64,000 nt of DNA from Isoetes taiwanensis (lineage: Eukaryota > Streptophyta > Lycopodiopsida > Isoetales > Isoetaceae): NCBI GenBank assembly GCA_021234155.1, contig JAJEKV010000075.1, positions 5,248,805 to 5,312,804 of the forward strand, read 5' to 3'. Of the stretch, positions 1 to 12,425 are shown one piece after another. The translations under genes were made by a program, and so were the position numbers. The notes below the pieces were generated by a model. It was not told the DNA's origin, did not search any database, and worked only from the letters and a program-made list of their open reading frames with translations. The stretch's first letter is position 1. Each line of letters starts with the position of its first letter.

Positions 1-67
1 ATAATTTGGGAATTACCCGATGGCCGGGCAAAACAATTTAAAAAGAACTTAAAGGAATCTCAGCCGG

Positions 68-178
68 ATGCATGTCTTTGTTGAGTGGATTTCTGAGAGA
101 ACTATACATTCGAGGAACAAGGGGATGAGGAGAAAATTTTATAAAATTGCAGGGGACAGTGATGAGGATGAAATGTAA
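68..178 (+). CDS. possible 3'-terminal coding exon of a gene extending off the left edge
   Basis: An open frame ends at TAA (176-178) with a basic then acidic C-terminal tail (RRKFYKIAGDSDEDEM). Such tails are common at the ends of nuclear proteins. The frame is closed upstream at about 50, so a splice acceptor would be needed; AG dinucleotides near 100 are possible but none is strong. The DNA after the stop is AT-rich and could be a 3' UTR. No family is recognised. This is inference from composition and the tail only; it could be a chance ORF. Confidence 0.2.
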   Translation: MHVFVEWISERTIHSRNKGMRRKFYKIAGDSDEDEM

Positions 179-1362
179 AACCATTACGTAATTTTCGGAA
201 CTCATCACGAAGTTTTATTGCTTGTTGTGAAAATGTTTGTCTTCATTTCTTTTTGAAGATTTGAATTCTTTTGAACACTTGATTACTTGCCTTATTTTGT
301 GACAAGGAATATATAGTGAATATGAATTTTCATTCAAAATGAATGGGGATTCACATTAACAATTATGTAGAGAGATGCATTAGAGAAAGGAGCGTCTGAT
401 CGCCAAAAATTATTTTACGCCTGCGGCGTGGTGGGGTAATTTGAAGGTGGCGTTGGCACAGCGATAATTTGAGGTTCTAGGGAAGGAGGAACACAGCTGG
501 AATCTCGGCGTCACATTATGTTACCCCCATTATATATTGTCTAGTGGGATATAATTTATTCTATCTACTTAAATTTAGCATGATGATGCCTTTTCCCCTT
601 TCAAAAGTTTTGTTGATCTATAGAATGTGCTTGGGATCCCAAAGGTCCCTTGCATTGATACCTTTTCACTTCCAAATTAAATGTTTGCTCATTTATGGAT
701 GTCAAATTAGGTTAAGTTGTTTATGGTGACATTAGTGCAGCAATGCCACCCACCATCCTTTCCATGTTCAATAACCTAACACATTAATTTGCATGCATAA
801 AGAAGAACAACTACAGCACAATGTCAAGACAAGCATTGGGAATTCTTGAAACATGTATATATGAATAAAATCAAAGATGTGTATATTTTTGAATTGCCAA
901 GGACAAATAGTTGCCACTTGAGACAACTACCAAATAGATCACAAAATTACTAAATATTGCTAAACATGTATATGGATAAAAATAGATAGATAAATTTGTG
1001 TAAGGTTGAGACAACACTATGCAAATTTAGCTAAAATTCTACAAGTTGAATCAAAGTTTTAGCAGGTGATAAATTTATTGTAGATATAAAATCGAACAGA
1101 GTGATAAATTATTATGTAGATATAAAAGGGAAGAGATATGAAATTCCCTCCTTGACTAGTAAGATGTGAACCGGTATGACTTGTAATTTATGAAATCCAT
1201 ACTTCCACTAAGGAACACCAAAGTGGGATAACCCAAACATATCATTCGTTAATACGTGGTAAACTTCAATGAAAATAGCTCAAAACATGGGATACATTCT
1301 ATGGGGTTTGGGGCACACATACATTTTTTCGCACGTCTCGAGAGATAGGAAAGAAGCAAAGA
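179..1362. other. AT-rich intergenic DNA, no feature recognised
   Basis: Low-complexity AT-rich sequence with only short random ORFs (for example 544-729). I see no transposon ends, RNA gene or conserved coding stretch. The right end probably contains the 3' UTR of the BAHD pseudogene, which reads leftward from 1363. Confidence 0.5.
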
Positions 1363-1961
1363 GGAGAATAAAGTGCACTTGAGAGGCGATCCATGTGGCC
1401 CTCCGCTTCAAATTGATAACAACGTCCTGTTTCTCACCTTTAGCGAGGAAAGAGGAATAGTAGCATTCATGCCATCACGTGAGCTCCACGAAAGGAAGGG
1501 TACTTGAGCAGGATGAAGCTTAGATCCCAACCAAAATCTATGTCATACCGCAGGGAAAGCTGGAACATATCGGTATTGTGCAAATCCATGGCGATTCAAA
1601 GGAGCCTGGCGGTGTTATGAACCTGCAATTTCAAACTGACCGATAAAGGAGCGACCCCAATTCGGGGTTGGAGAGGATGAATGGGATGGTGTTATGGATG
1701 AGATTAGTACGTATTATGAAATATGGAGAGACAGCTATGGCGAACCACCGGGACTAAATTTCGAAAAATAAAGTGACATTGCCAAAGTAGCCGGAGGAAG
1801 GGGGAGGATGTAGTCCTATTACGTCCCCTCATCTGCAGGTATGGTGGAGACCGGTTGTGATCTTTACGCCCCATTCCAGTAGCTTTGGTTATGCATTTCC
1901 AAATCAATGCTGCGATAAGCTTCATACCTTGTCACTCTGCCATATCAAAGCTGCCCTCTTC
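1363..1961 (-). pseudogene. BAHD acyltransferase, C-terminal half (separated from its N-terminal half by element A)
   Basis: BAHD enzymes transfer acyl groups from acyl-CoA to alcohols or amines in plant specialised metabolism. This half carries a run typical of the family's second domain, AALIWKCITKATG (about 1870-1915), followed by a degenerate SVLTQ-VNLRGR-like stretch. It also has the structural motif DFGWG in the form IDFGWD (GAT-TTT-GGT-TGG on the minus strand at 1527-1538), then FILLKYP and a C-terminal stretch ending near 1370. The frame is broken: a TGA lies about 14 codons after the insertion point and further shifts occur between 1560 and 1700. The N-terminal half, on the same strand, is at 13034-13813. 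The two halves abut in the right order once element A and one target duplication are discounted. The gene is therefore dead both by insertion and by point decay. Confidence 0.8.
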
Positions 1962-1966
1962 GATGT

Positions 1967-2585
1967 TGTTTGCAGGATGCAGGTTCGAGAACTCTGGAAG
2001 GAAACTGACCCTCTGTGAGGACCCGTGGATCTAACGAATTAGGGGACTATGTCCATAGTAGCGAGTTTTTGAAGAGAAGAGAAGAAGCAGAGAACAATGG
2101 GGAGGGAAAATGATAAGCTTCCTTGATATCAATGATGAACATGTACATGAGCTCATATTAGAGAAAGCGAAGGAGACAAGACTCAAAACTCATCTAGCCA
2201 TCATATGCTAGCTCTACTCATATATATAGTGATTACAATGGCCCGGGCCCCAATATGAACACTCACGAGTCACCGGTCTGCAGGCTCACGGGAGGAGGCT
2301 AATTCTTACCGAGGAATGTTGGTGATTGCCTCTTGAAATGTCACCCTAAGAATCACTTGTGGCCCGACAGTGATGAAGCCCGGTCATCCTTGTCTGGCCT
2401 CTTGTTAATGGGGCCCTTGAGGAGGGCTTTTGGCTATGATGGTCTGTACTTAGTCTTATTTGAGCCTTTGATAGGTGACAGGTGTCTTTGACCTTTGATG
2501 GTGACGTGGTGGCCCGAGGATCATGAGCTTGACACAGTGCATGTATTCATGAATAGTCACAATACCGAGGAGAGCCTGGGACTAA
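1967..2585 (-). repeat. element A, 3' LTR (left on plus strand)
   Basis: Homologous along its length to 12426-13033, 25646-26253 and 46139-46729. Shared landmarks are GGATCTAAC near 2032, GATAAGCTTCCTTGATATCA near 2113, and ATATATATAGT near 2220, which could be the TATA region. This copy is the most diverged of the four and its terminal CA is degraded. Confidence 0.85.
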
Positions 2586-2589
2586 CCTC

Positions 2590-5500
2590 ACCAAAGCGAC
2601 ACTTTCCGAGTGAAGAAAGGAGGAAGAAGGGTTTAGAGGCGAGGAAGCCATGTCTGAAAAGTGATCCTCAGGAATTGAGGGCCGAACTCGATATGAATGC
2701 TGACCAATGAGATCTGGCGTGTGTTTGAAGCCCGGGGGGAGGGAGTGTTTTTGGCCAAAGGCGGGGATCTGCATCAATAAAAGCGAATCGTGCCATGTCT
2801 TCAAGAGGCGGCATGGGCGTACGAAGAAATATCGACATTCCATGAGGCGGTCACGGAGGCCAAAGGCGACACAGCATTAGGGATTCTGATGAAAAATGGG
2901 ACCCAGCTGCCGATTTAAGGAGCTTAGCAAAATGCATTTGAGAGCAGCACAAAAACACAGCGAAAGATGGACTGAAGGATCCGGGTGAGGTGGTGGCGAT
3001 GCAAGAAGGTGTCAAGACCATGAAGCGCATCCGGCGGTCCCTTAAACCGGCTCATTAGCAATATAGATCAATTAGTGGTGGTATCAGTGGCACCTTCTTC
3101 CCAATGTGGCGGCCGAACAAAGCGTGGATCCAGGAATCCCGTCGAGAATCGAGGTGGAGTCCATCCAGAGGCATGACCATCCATGACCTTGGTCCAAAAG
3201 GCGCCAATCAGTCGGGGAACACAGGCGTGGAGAATGCGCCCGGGGAAGCTTATAGGGAGAAGGAACCATGCGGTGGCGTGGGTTCTTGGTGGTCTCCACC
3301 GAATTTGGTGACAAGATCGGATCAAGAGCTTGACACCAAGCGATCCCAAAGTGAAGCGGAGAGTTGAGAGTTGAAGGAGGGGCTATCCCATCCAGGTAGG
3401 GGACGTCTTGCTATCCAGCAGAGCTTCGTAGTGATTATACCCTGCGAGGTCTTTGCATATAAATTTGTGCATAGGGAAGATCACCGGGATGTCCTAGATA
3501 CTTCCTTATCATTTGCGGCGCTTAAAGCTTACCGAGAGAGATAAATGATTGGCAAGCTTCGGGCATGTACTCGATGAAGAGTTTGAATTCTGAGCATGAT
3601 CCTTAAGATATGGATTGTTATCTGAAGCAACCATTACCGCGATTGGGGTCACCAGAAAATTTGGCGTGGCCCATTTCGAAGTGTTCTATGTATCACCCGG
3701 ATAGAAATCATGAAATATGTAAGCCATGGGCTGAACAACTCTGAAGGTGATAAAGTGCGGATCGGCCACGATTGTATGAGATCAAAGACCACAAGGGCAC
3801 GCAGCCACAACCCTTTGTCTTCAATGGAGAGTTACGGCCAAATCAGAAGAAAATCTGCGGTCTTTCGGGGAATATCCACGAGTCCATCTGCGCATGCCGC
3901 CGAAAGGAAGAGGTGGCGAGCAACCATAATCGTGATAGCGAGGGAAGGGCGGGAAGTCAGCGGGCATTACATTAATAATGGCGGTATGGGCGTCAAGTTT
4001 TGCTTGAGCCTCATCGGTGACCCCGAATAGCTTGCTGCGGTATTGTTCAAGATCCGCGGATCGGTTGTCCTTTTTCTAGCGGCCCGGTGATTGGTCACGC
4101 GGACCGTTTAGAAGTGTTGACTGGGAGGAGGATTTCCAGGAGTATTGAGGCGAAACCACGGCAATCTCTGGCGTCATCAAGTATCTTTACGTTTACGCAC
4201 CTCGTAAGCTGATCTTGAAGAGGTGGTAGAGATGCGTGGCGAAAGCTGAGCGTCAAGGAGGCAATTTGGCGTCCGGATTACGTAAGGTTTTGAACTTGAG
4301 TGCTGAAATTTTCACAAAGTTCGGTTACAAGGTGTTGAGCTTAGCAATATCTGCGTCCTTGGTACCCGGGAGAGCTGCTTTGGACTTGTTGTGCTCAATA
4401 AATTTTGAATTATTGATTGGGCCGAGCACTGTTGATCGCAAGTTTGACTTGATCCTGTGCACTTTTGAGATCCGTATGAGCACAGTAAAGAGAGCTCGTG
4501 CTTGTCTTGAAGTTTGGCCTCAAAGTTTGCAACTTGGGCGGCAGAAGGTCCGGTGTCTGCACCGCATCGAGGCCTCTAGTGCGTTGAACCCCGCTCATAA
4601 GGCGTCTTGGGATTCTTGTAACTTGAGAGCGGCGGCTGGAGCATCCTGGCGTCTTGATACAACAAGCCCGGCGAGGGTGTTGTGGTGGTGGAGCCATTTG
4701 CACGGTTTGTGATGTTTGGGAAAAGATGGTGTGAAGCTGGATGGTGTAGCGGAGGAGAGCGGTGACATGGGTGTGCGGACTTTGGACATGACCGGTGGAA
4801 GGGCGTGAAGTGCCCGCTTCGGTTAGTCGATGGAAGGGGACCGAGTGGAATTATGAGAATTTTGTGGTGTGGGAGGGGAAGTAATGGCGGATGAGGGCTT
4901 GAAGGTGGCCTCCCACGAAACTTGAGAAATGGAAGTGGCACCCGAAGGCGGTCCACTTCTTGAAAGAAGATGATAGAACATCAATTGGGGCCAATCTATG
5001 TGGTGGTTGGAGTGTGTAGCATTGATGGCCATGTTATAGAAGGGCTTATTGATATGGGTGTTCTTGATAGAATACCCAAGGAACTTGGCCCACGTAAACT
5101 TAACAAAGGTTTTCGTGGAGGCTTGTCGATATTGGTCGAGACGATGCACATTGGCATGATAAGGAGATGCACCAAACTCGACATCTAGATCCCGTATGGC
5201 GGAACCATGATAAACAAGGGGTTTGCAAGGGAATATGAAATACCTCATAAATCAAATGTTGAGTCGTGAAATGGTGGTGCCATCAACCACAGGTGTATAT
5301 CCGCTGGTTAACGATATTGGCGATGAACTGCTTTAGCGTTGGTCGATTGGGGCCGGAAGTTCCATTTGAGAGATTTCAGTAAAAGCTTTTGTCGCTCAGC
5401 CGACTTCTTTATTTGGGCCAACAAGGGCTTCACGGAAAGTGGGGCCAAGAAGGATCTGACGCAAAAAGAGCAGGATCCTTGGGAGCAAAGAGCTTGAAGT

Positions 5501-5900
5501 GTAGAAAAACTGGGGCAGCCATGGTAACGATTTGCGTAAACGAAAGAGTGATTCAAAGGCGGAGGACTTAAAGCCAAGCCACGGAGGACAAACAAGCAGA
5601 GGAACTAAAAGGTTTTAGGGCTAATAACCGAGGCTAAGAGGTATGATGAGGGCTGGTGGAGCCTTTGATGGTGCCGGTGTCTAAAGATGCCAAGGAGTGT
5701 ATTGAGAGACAAAAAATTTGGTCATCCCCCAAAAAACGTAAGGGAGAAGCAATGAACGGTGAGGATGAGACGTGAGAGAAGGATCGGATGTGACAGGTGG
5801 GCAAAGGGACACACATTAATGTCCGACGGCGTGAAAAAAGAAGAAATGGCATTCAATGGCAACTTCGAAGTGGGATATCATTAAAAGGAATGTGTCGGAA
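2590..5900 (-). pseudogene. element A accessory ORF region downstream of pol (degraded)
   Basis: This stretch lies between the integrase remnant and the 3' LTR. It matches the accessory ORF of element B (38006-39540 plus 26254-28017), where the reading frame is better preserved. Fragments here include a KTFVKFTWAKFLGYSIKNTH block (near 5085) and a coiled-coil-encoding part (about 4240-4700). All frames are heavily interrupted. The protein family is not recognised; see the entry at 38006-39540 for what can be read. Part of the region may simply be 3' untranslated retroelement DNA. Confidence 0.45.
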
Positions 5901-5984
5901 GGTACCATGGCTAGATATGCGGCGGAGAAAAGATTCTCATTTTAGAAACAGCTTGCATTGCAAAACACGTTGGCGATTTGTGTG

Positions 5985-6060
5985 ATTGGTCCACGTCGAC
6001 AAGGAGTTCCTCGCTTGGCTATATAAAGACGAACCGAGTAAAACGAAGGCATCCGATGGC
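5985..6060. promoter_or_regulatory. conserved internal TATA-type promoter candidate of element A
   Basis: A GGCTATATAAAG word (about 6018-6029) lies in the spacer between integrase and the accessory ORF, with ATTGGTCCACG 34 bp to its left. The same arrangement is kept in element B at about 39668-39711. Read on the plus strand it looks like CCAAT-type box plus TATA, driving antisense transcription toward pol. Read on the minus strand, TTTATATAG could serve the accessory ORF. Conservation could equally be plain copy homology. Confidence 0.35.
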
Positions 6061-6587
6061 GCCAAAGCATGGCGATTTCTTTGGTTTTGAACGAGGACCG
6101 CACTATGCCCACGAACCGTCGGGAATGGATTACCGGCAAGATGAATTGTCACGGACCTCGCGCTGCCACAACCGGGTGGCATCGAATGGGGATTTGGTGT
6201 GCGGGATGGCTGAACATCCCGACCGAAGACCAACGGGATGGAGGTGGTTCTGCACCTTATTTGGGATCCCGGGGCTCTACCACCTCTACCATCTCCTCGC
6301 ATCACCTCTGCCGAACCCGGAGTAGGGTTTTTCCTCTTAGGACTTAGTAGATAGGGCTCTGAGCCCGTTTTTGTATATAGGCGGTGCCCATAGCGAAATA
6401 TTTGGGGCTGCGCCCACATTTTGTAAAAAATCTCCACTATAATATAATATGCCGCCTTTCTAGTCACTTTCTGTGGTGTTTGCTTCTTGAACTGTATCTG
6501 TTTGTTGATTGTCGCTTTCTGTGTGATGAAATGTTTTGAGACGAAAACCATTAACCAATGTAGGTAGTGGAGTGCCATCTAACTCTG

Positions 6588-7470
6588 CTAACCACTTGAA
6601 CAATTTGATAAGGGCCAAGCCAACGAAACTTGGAGTTTAGAAAAAATTTTGTACACGGAATCATAAAGAAGAACCAAATCGCCTTCTTTGAATGTTTTTG
6701 TCTTCAGACGTTTGTCATGTAAAGATTTTTGCAACTGTTGTCCATGAAGAACACGAATATAAGCATCCCTTCGAAGTTCATCCAACTGTTCTAATTGATA
6801 GACCCTTTCTTTGAGTGCGGCAGTGGATTATGAGCGTGAGCCGTTGAAAGCGGAGTGTTGGAAGGATGTATTCAAGCGGCATGAGAGCTTCGACCATAAA
6901 CCAATTTGAAAGGAGTGTGACCGGTAGCAATCTTGAAACAAGTGTTGTAGGCCCAAAGAACGATGGGAAGTTTTGTCCGCCACCAGGCGGGAAGCGTCAC
7001 AAATTTTCTTGAGAATGGTGACGAGTTTTGTTAAATTGCTACGCCAAACCATTACCTTGAGGATAGTAAGGTGTGCTCTTGTGATGATGTATCAGGAGAT
7101 AATCCGTCAGCTCCTTGATAGTATGATTGATGAAATGGACACCACGGTCACGACCAGCTCGGTGGGGCAGCCAGAATCGCGTGATAATTTGTTGATAGAG
7201 GACCCTATCGTGCTTGCTGCAGTGTTGTGCGGGAAGTGCACAAGCTTAAAAGCCTATTTGGTAGCGTAGTCGGTGAGAACGAGAATGTAGCGAACGCCAG
7301 GTGTGCCGCGCAGAGGATCTATAGGTCCCACAAAGTCCATTCCCCACTTGCTGAAGGGAAGTGGCGTGGCGACCGGCCCAAGGGAAGAAAGCGTCACGGG
7401 CATTGGGGCGCCCCACCTGGCAAGCGTCACACGTCGGTGGGCGTGAGCATCTTTGAAGAGCGTGGGCCAA
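6588..7470 (-). pseudogene. element A integrase remnant
   Basis: Minus-strand fragments match the element B integrase at 40264-41242. They include the end of the core and the region after it (VADKTSHRSLGLQHLFQDCY, then QLQKSLHDKRLKTKTFKEGD LVLLYD near 6588-6785), typical of the integrase C-terminal part in plant gypsy elements. Integrase inserts the cDNA into chromosomal DNA. Several frameshifts separate the pieces, so no functional enzyme is encoded. Confidence 0.75.
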
Positions 7471-7506
7471 TAATACCCAGCTAGAAGGATTTTGCGCGTC
7501 GTGGTG

Positions 7507-9090
7507 TCACCATGAAAATGACCACCACCTAGCCCTTGATGAGCTTCTCGAACAATATCGGAACTTCATGAGGTAGAACACGTCGGGGAAGGATGGTGTC
7601 CTTACCCTTTTGTAGAGATGCCCCGCAACCATGGTGTAGTCCACGGACCTCTCGGAGAAATTGATGGCGACGGGATTGTCGCTGGCAGAGAGAGCGCGTC
7701 GTCTTCGGTGGAAGAGCACCTGTGAGGAGGTACCGCTGAAAATCATGGAACCAATGTGGTGTTGCGTGAAAAAAAGAGCTGAGCATCGTGAAAGGCGCCC
7801 GAGACTCCGGTTGAGGGATCATCCGCAGGTGGATGCGTGAAAGATAATCCGGGGCGACATGAGATTTTGCGGCCTTATGAACAATTTCAAAAGGAGCAAA
7901 TTCTTGAGAAGAAGGACCCAACGAAAGCAATGCGGCCCGTGGGCGTGGACTTGTTGATCAAATAAAGGAGTGCTTGGTGGTCCACAAAGAACTTGATTTG
8001 ACTGCCCAAAAGGTAGTGACGAAAGCGTTGGACCACACGTAAAATGAGACCCAAAGCTTCACGCCCGCGGCGAGAATAGTTGCGCCAGCGAGAATTGAGT
8101 TTTCTGGGCGGGCGATTTGATTTGGTTTGTCATGCAGCGCATCATATTCTTGAGAAAGAACGGCCCAATAGCAAACGCCGGAGACATCTACATGAACATG
8201 AAAGGGCTTGTCCCATTGAGGAGGAACAAGAACCGTGCCCGAGTAAGCAAAAGCTTCAGCCGTTGGAAAGCAAAGATCCGCACGGGAATTCAAGCCCGGT
8301 GGATTCGATCACCCGTGAGTTTATGAATGGGATCCGCAATGGCTGCTAGTCCGTATGAAGGTGGAGTAATAATTGACCTTACCCGGAAAGAGCGTGTCTC
8401 CCTTGATATTGGTGGTGCTTGAGCCTTGAGCACGCGGCCCGATTTTGGCAGGATCTGTGGTGATACCCCGCTTTGGCCGACAACATGGCCTAAATGGGAA
8501 CACGAGAGGTGACGCAAAAGGTGCATTTCTCAGATTGAGACTAATCTTGGGACTCATCACATTTCACGGAAGACGAAGTTCCAATTTATCCAAATGGTCA
8601 GCCATGGAATCGTAGGCAGAGAAGTCATCTTGAAAAATTTGCAAGAAGGGATTTTCCTTCATGAAATCATGAAAAACGAGAGCATGATGCGTTGAAATGT
8701 TGATGGAGAGTTTGATAATCCAAAAGGAACCACCTTGTAGGCAAAAAGTGCTTCACCGGGTGATGAAAGTAGTCTTGAGTTGATCAGATTCTTTGATTGA
8801 GATCGATTGTAGCCGTAAAAACTATCCATGAAGGAGTACATCTCATGTCCAGCCACCTCTTCCAACCACGGTGCGTGAAGGGAAGTGGAAAATGATCACG
8901 CCCGTGGCCCGATTGAGTTCCGGTAGTCCACAATGCACGCGGATCTTACCATTGTGTTTGAGGGCAATGACGATGGGGCTCACCCATTCGTAATGTTTGA
9001 CCTCATAGATCAAACCCACAGCAAGGAGTTTGTCAATTTCCGCCTTGACGCGATCACGGTAATTAGGGTTGGAGCGATGCGATCGTTGCT
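7507..9090 (-). pseudogene. element A reverse transcriptase and RNase H remnant
   Basis: In minus-strand order I read an RT start (a DKLL-VGLIYEV-WVSPIV block near 8940-9040), the palm segment YSFMDSFYGYN (near 8820) and VVPFGLSNSPSTFQR (near 8700). Then come a thumb segment (8290-8560) and RNase H (PFHVHVDVSG near 8200). These domains copy element RNA into DNA and remove the template. Multiple frame changes and stops split the ORF. The same order is found in element B at 41243-42760. Confidence 0.8.
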
Positions 9091-9542
9091 AAGTTAAACC
9101 GGTGCATCGATTTGGTAGGAATGGTGAGTTTCCCCAAGCTTTTGTTGATTCCCCGGAAGATCTCTCAGTAACTCCAGCGAAAATGTGTTTGAATTTTTTG
9201 AATAGCTTGACGGCCCCTGATACGATAAGGGGCGGAAGATTGGCGACAATGCGGGGACAGGTTGATTGTTGCCCACGCCCACGATCTCGACCACGGAGTC
9301 CGAATATGGGGTATTACCGGTATCTGGACAATGTGTGCGGAGGTTGGAGCATAACGGATCGCGTGGCACTCGCGCGCGGTAAAAGAGGGGTTCTTGAGTT
9401 TCATCCGCGGGGGTTGCTTCATGACAACGTGTACATCAACGGAGTTGCGAGGAGGTTCAGCATCCGAAAAGTGATCAACACGTTGGATTCGATTGCAAGG
9501 AGCCGTAAGGGGTCAAGCAAAGCGACCCAGCACTGGTCCCGA

Positions 9543-10388
9543 TCAAGAGTCATTTCTCCCCAAGGATCGGCATATTCGGGGTAGGATGAGCGGCATTCGG
9601 GCAGTGGAGCCCTGAACTTGATAAATATTCGAGCTTCTTGAGAATGCGTATCCGAGAGAGGGTTCCGCATGTTCAGTGAAATGATCCCCGCTCGTTTGCA
9701 AGTCCATGGTGGCATTGAGGTGACCATCGGTGATGACTAACGGTCCGTGGCCCATGAATGGATACTCTTGGCCCGGCGGAGAAAAAGGTCTGCCGACCAA
9801 CATTTCATAGTCACCGGATCTTCGCCCGACTTTCCAAACTCCAAATTCCATGGGGAAGCGGAGATCACCTATGTTGATGTGAAGAAGAGGTGTGACGCCT
9901 TGAGGTCGCGTGATATGGCCATTAGCCAACTTGATGTCATATGGGGCACGAAAGAGTTGTGTGATGCCCATTTGTTTGCGGAGTTTATCCGTGATGAGAT
10001 TGACTGCGCTACCTCCATCTATTTGAACATGGTTGACTTGCTGATTACCCACCGTGGCATGGACCATGGGTGTAGAGGTAGCCACAGCCCCAACTAGAAC
10101 AGTCAGGAGTGGTAACTGGTCCTTGAGAGCAGGACAGAGTTTCAAAATGGTTGCCAAGCTTAAAGGAATCTTGATCTTGGCTAGCTCCTCTTGGAGTTCT
10201 AAAGGCACATGAGAAAAAGGATCTGCTGGTTCCACGGGTGCTGGAGTGCATGGTAGTGAAGCAGCAACTTCCTTGAGTAAGTCAACCTCTGCAGCAATAT
10301 TGGGATACGTCTGAGAGCATGGAGGTTGAGATGTGGAAGGTGTACCTTGTCTTTGTTGAGCTCTGGTGGTGGCATGAACATTTGCCAA
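9543..10388 (-). CDS. element A aspartic protease segment (open ORF, partial polyprotein)
   Basis: A 281-codon open frame in the gag-pol polyprotein. The retropepsin active-site region reads VNHVQIDGGSAVNLI (about residues 120-134), so the usual D-T/S-G is D-G-G, as in many plant Tat/Athila-like elements. A second retropepsin-like strand, YEMLVGRPF, follows 80 residues later. The N-terminal part (ATTRAQQRQGTPSTSQPP) is a low-complexity linker from gag. The start methionine is only the first in the open segment; the protein would be made as part of a polyprotein. It is unusually intact compared with the RT and integrase of the same element. Confidence 0.75.
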   Translation of the reverse strand: MANVHATTRAQQRQGTPSTSQPPCSQTYPNIAAEVDLLKEVAASLPCTPAPVEPADPFSHVPLELQEELAKIKIPLSLATILKLCPALKDQLPLLTVLVGAVATSTPMVHATVGNQQVNHVQIDGGSAVNLITDKLRKQMGITQLFRAPYDIKLANGHITRPQGVTPLLHINIGDLRFPMEFGVWKVGRRSGDYEMLVGRPFSPPGQEYPFMGHGPLVITDGHLNATMDLQTSGDHFTEHAEPSLGYAFSRSSNIYQVQGSTARMPLILPRICRSLGRNDS

Positions 10389-12420
10389 TGTCGCGGCCTT
10401 GCCAGGCTTGCATGAGGTTCAAAATGCTTTGGCGAACTTTTGGCATGACATGTGGCATGAGCTTCTCCAAGTCGGGTGCAAAGTGAACCTTTTTTCGTCC
10501 TCATGAGGAATGGTGTCAACCGCAAAGGCGGGTTGTGTGCCATTGAATAATGGTCAAGGGACGTGATGCCTTGGTCCGGCGTGAAACTAAACCAACCCAA
10601 TTTGACGGCTGGATTTGGAGGATTAAGTGCCCGAAAAATTTCCCGTGCTTGTTGATCCAGTGAGGTTGATTTCTTTGGAGCTGGTTGATAGCGTGATTGC
10701 CGAGGCGCTCTTGGTGGCTTCTTAAGAACTGGTCTCGGGCCTTGTTTGCCATTAGCAATCGAGTTGGTAAGCCGTGAGGCGGACCGATGTGGTCCTGATT
10801 TGTGCCGTGAAGCCGCACTGAACTTGTGGAAGTTGAGGACACGCCGCGGTGGTGGTATGACCCCATTCTTGAGTGATAACACTGAGCTTTAGAAGGATCA
10901 AAAGGAGTACGTGGGTTGGATCCCCGTTGTTGCTCCTGTTGCTGATAGAGTTGAGTGGGTTGCTTTTGAAGTGGTGGCCGATAGTGCGATTGTTCTTTGA
11001 GGTGTGGTTTGCACTTGATAAACCATTTTGTTGGAACGGTGTGGGATGAGTCGCGAGTGCACTCTTCCGTGGCATGATTGCACATGTTGCATCGCTTTGC
11101 AATGAGGCGGGCCATTGGTGGAGTTGCACTCATTTGCCAAATGGCCTTGGTATTTGCAAATATGGCACCAATCTGGATCTAGGCTACGTGGATTAGCGTG
11201 TTGAGGCTGAGCAGTGCCGTCTGTGGGAACCATGACAGGTGGAATGAAGCGGGAGCTCTTGAAGAGCCACGCCCCGGGGAGGAAACATTGACGAAAGTGA
11301 TTGACAAGGTCGATAGCCTGCTCCAAAGTCTTGGGACGCAGTATTGATCATGAGTCGAATAAATTTGGAGGAAGTCCTTGGAGAAACCGGACCAAAAACT
11401 GCTCGTGTGGGGTACTCCTTGAGCTTACTTAGCGAGAATGTGAAGTCGATCCGCAAAATCCGAGGCGGAGACTCCGTGGGCTCTTGTTGAAGTTCATTGA
11501 GTTGCTTGAGATGAAGTTGATCATCATCCGTGGTCCCATAATGAGACGTAAAAGCGATTCGCATTCGACCGATCTTGTTTCCAATGGCTTTTGTTGGACA
11601 TGAGCCATTGATGAGGAGAGCCACCGCAGGTGGTGGAAAAGATGTGGAATTTCAGTTGAGGTTGCGCATGACCATTTAGGACAGCTAGAGCCTCAAATTC
11701 TTCCATGTGGGCCCTGAGCACTTTGGTCTAAGGGTTTGCCTTCGTGTTGCCAAAGGTGGGATAAGTCGGTTTGAGTCCGAAAGGTAGATGTGAAAGTGCT
11801 TGGCTGGACAGAAAAAAGATAGTGAGGATATTGAGGTTGAGTTGGATGTGGCATGGTGCCCAGAAGGACCTCGATGAAGGGGTGATCTGGGTTGAGGAAC
11901 GGAAGTTCTTTGGAGCATTGGTTGTGAGATCCGTAAGGTTGTAGCGGGGAAGGGCAGTGGGAAATGTAGGGGAAAGGATATTCTTGGGTAGGCGCAAAAA
12001 GAGACTTTTGGATATCCTTGCCCACCCGGGAGATGATGGTTGTGAAGGAAGAGGCGTATGGCCCCAAGAATGATGGATGTAGGCATGTTGGTGTATGAAA
12101 GTACGGTTGAGAAGGTTGAGCCGATAGGGCCCTCGATAGTGATGAGGTGGATCGAGGTTGTGAGCAATGTTTGCACGCTTTGGGGCGGGGAATGGGGATG
12201 AGAGACAGACACGAGGGGTTGGTGGCGCCGACCGAGCCCTAGACCAAGATGGCCTCCCTCTATGTCATAAGCAGATCCATACATGTCATGAACAGTTTCC
12301 CCGACCCGATGGCGCCCAAGCGAGAGAGGCCGCCTCGAGAAAGAAGTTCTTCCGGCGTGAAATTTCGGATGCACATGGCGGCATGAAGAAAGTAGGATGG
12401 AATCGCACCCGCATCGGGCG
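10389..12420 (-). pseudogene. element A gag remnant with CCHC zinc knuckle
   Basis: Minus-strand fragments encode the capsid-like part (HMEEFEALAVLNGHAQPQLK near 11660; QWLMSN near 11600) and then a nucleocapsid knuckle CHICKYQGHLANEC (near 11150; CX2CX4HX4C). A histidine/glutamine-rich tail follows. Gag packages the element RNA. The reading frame changes repeatedly between 10400 and 12400. A proline/histidine-rich segment at 11685-12557 lies before the capsid part. Element B has the same blocks at 44334-46130. Confidence 0.7.
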
Positions 12421-12425
12421 GCATG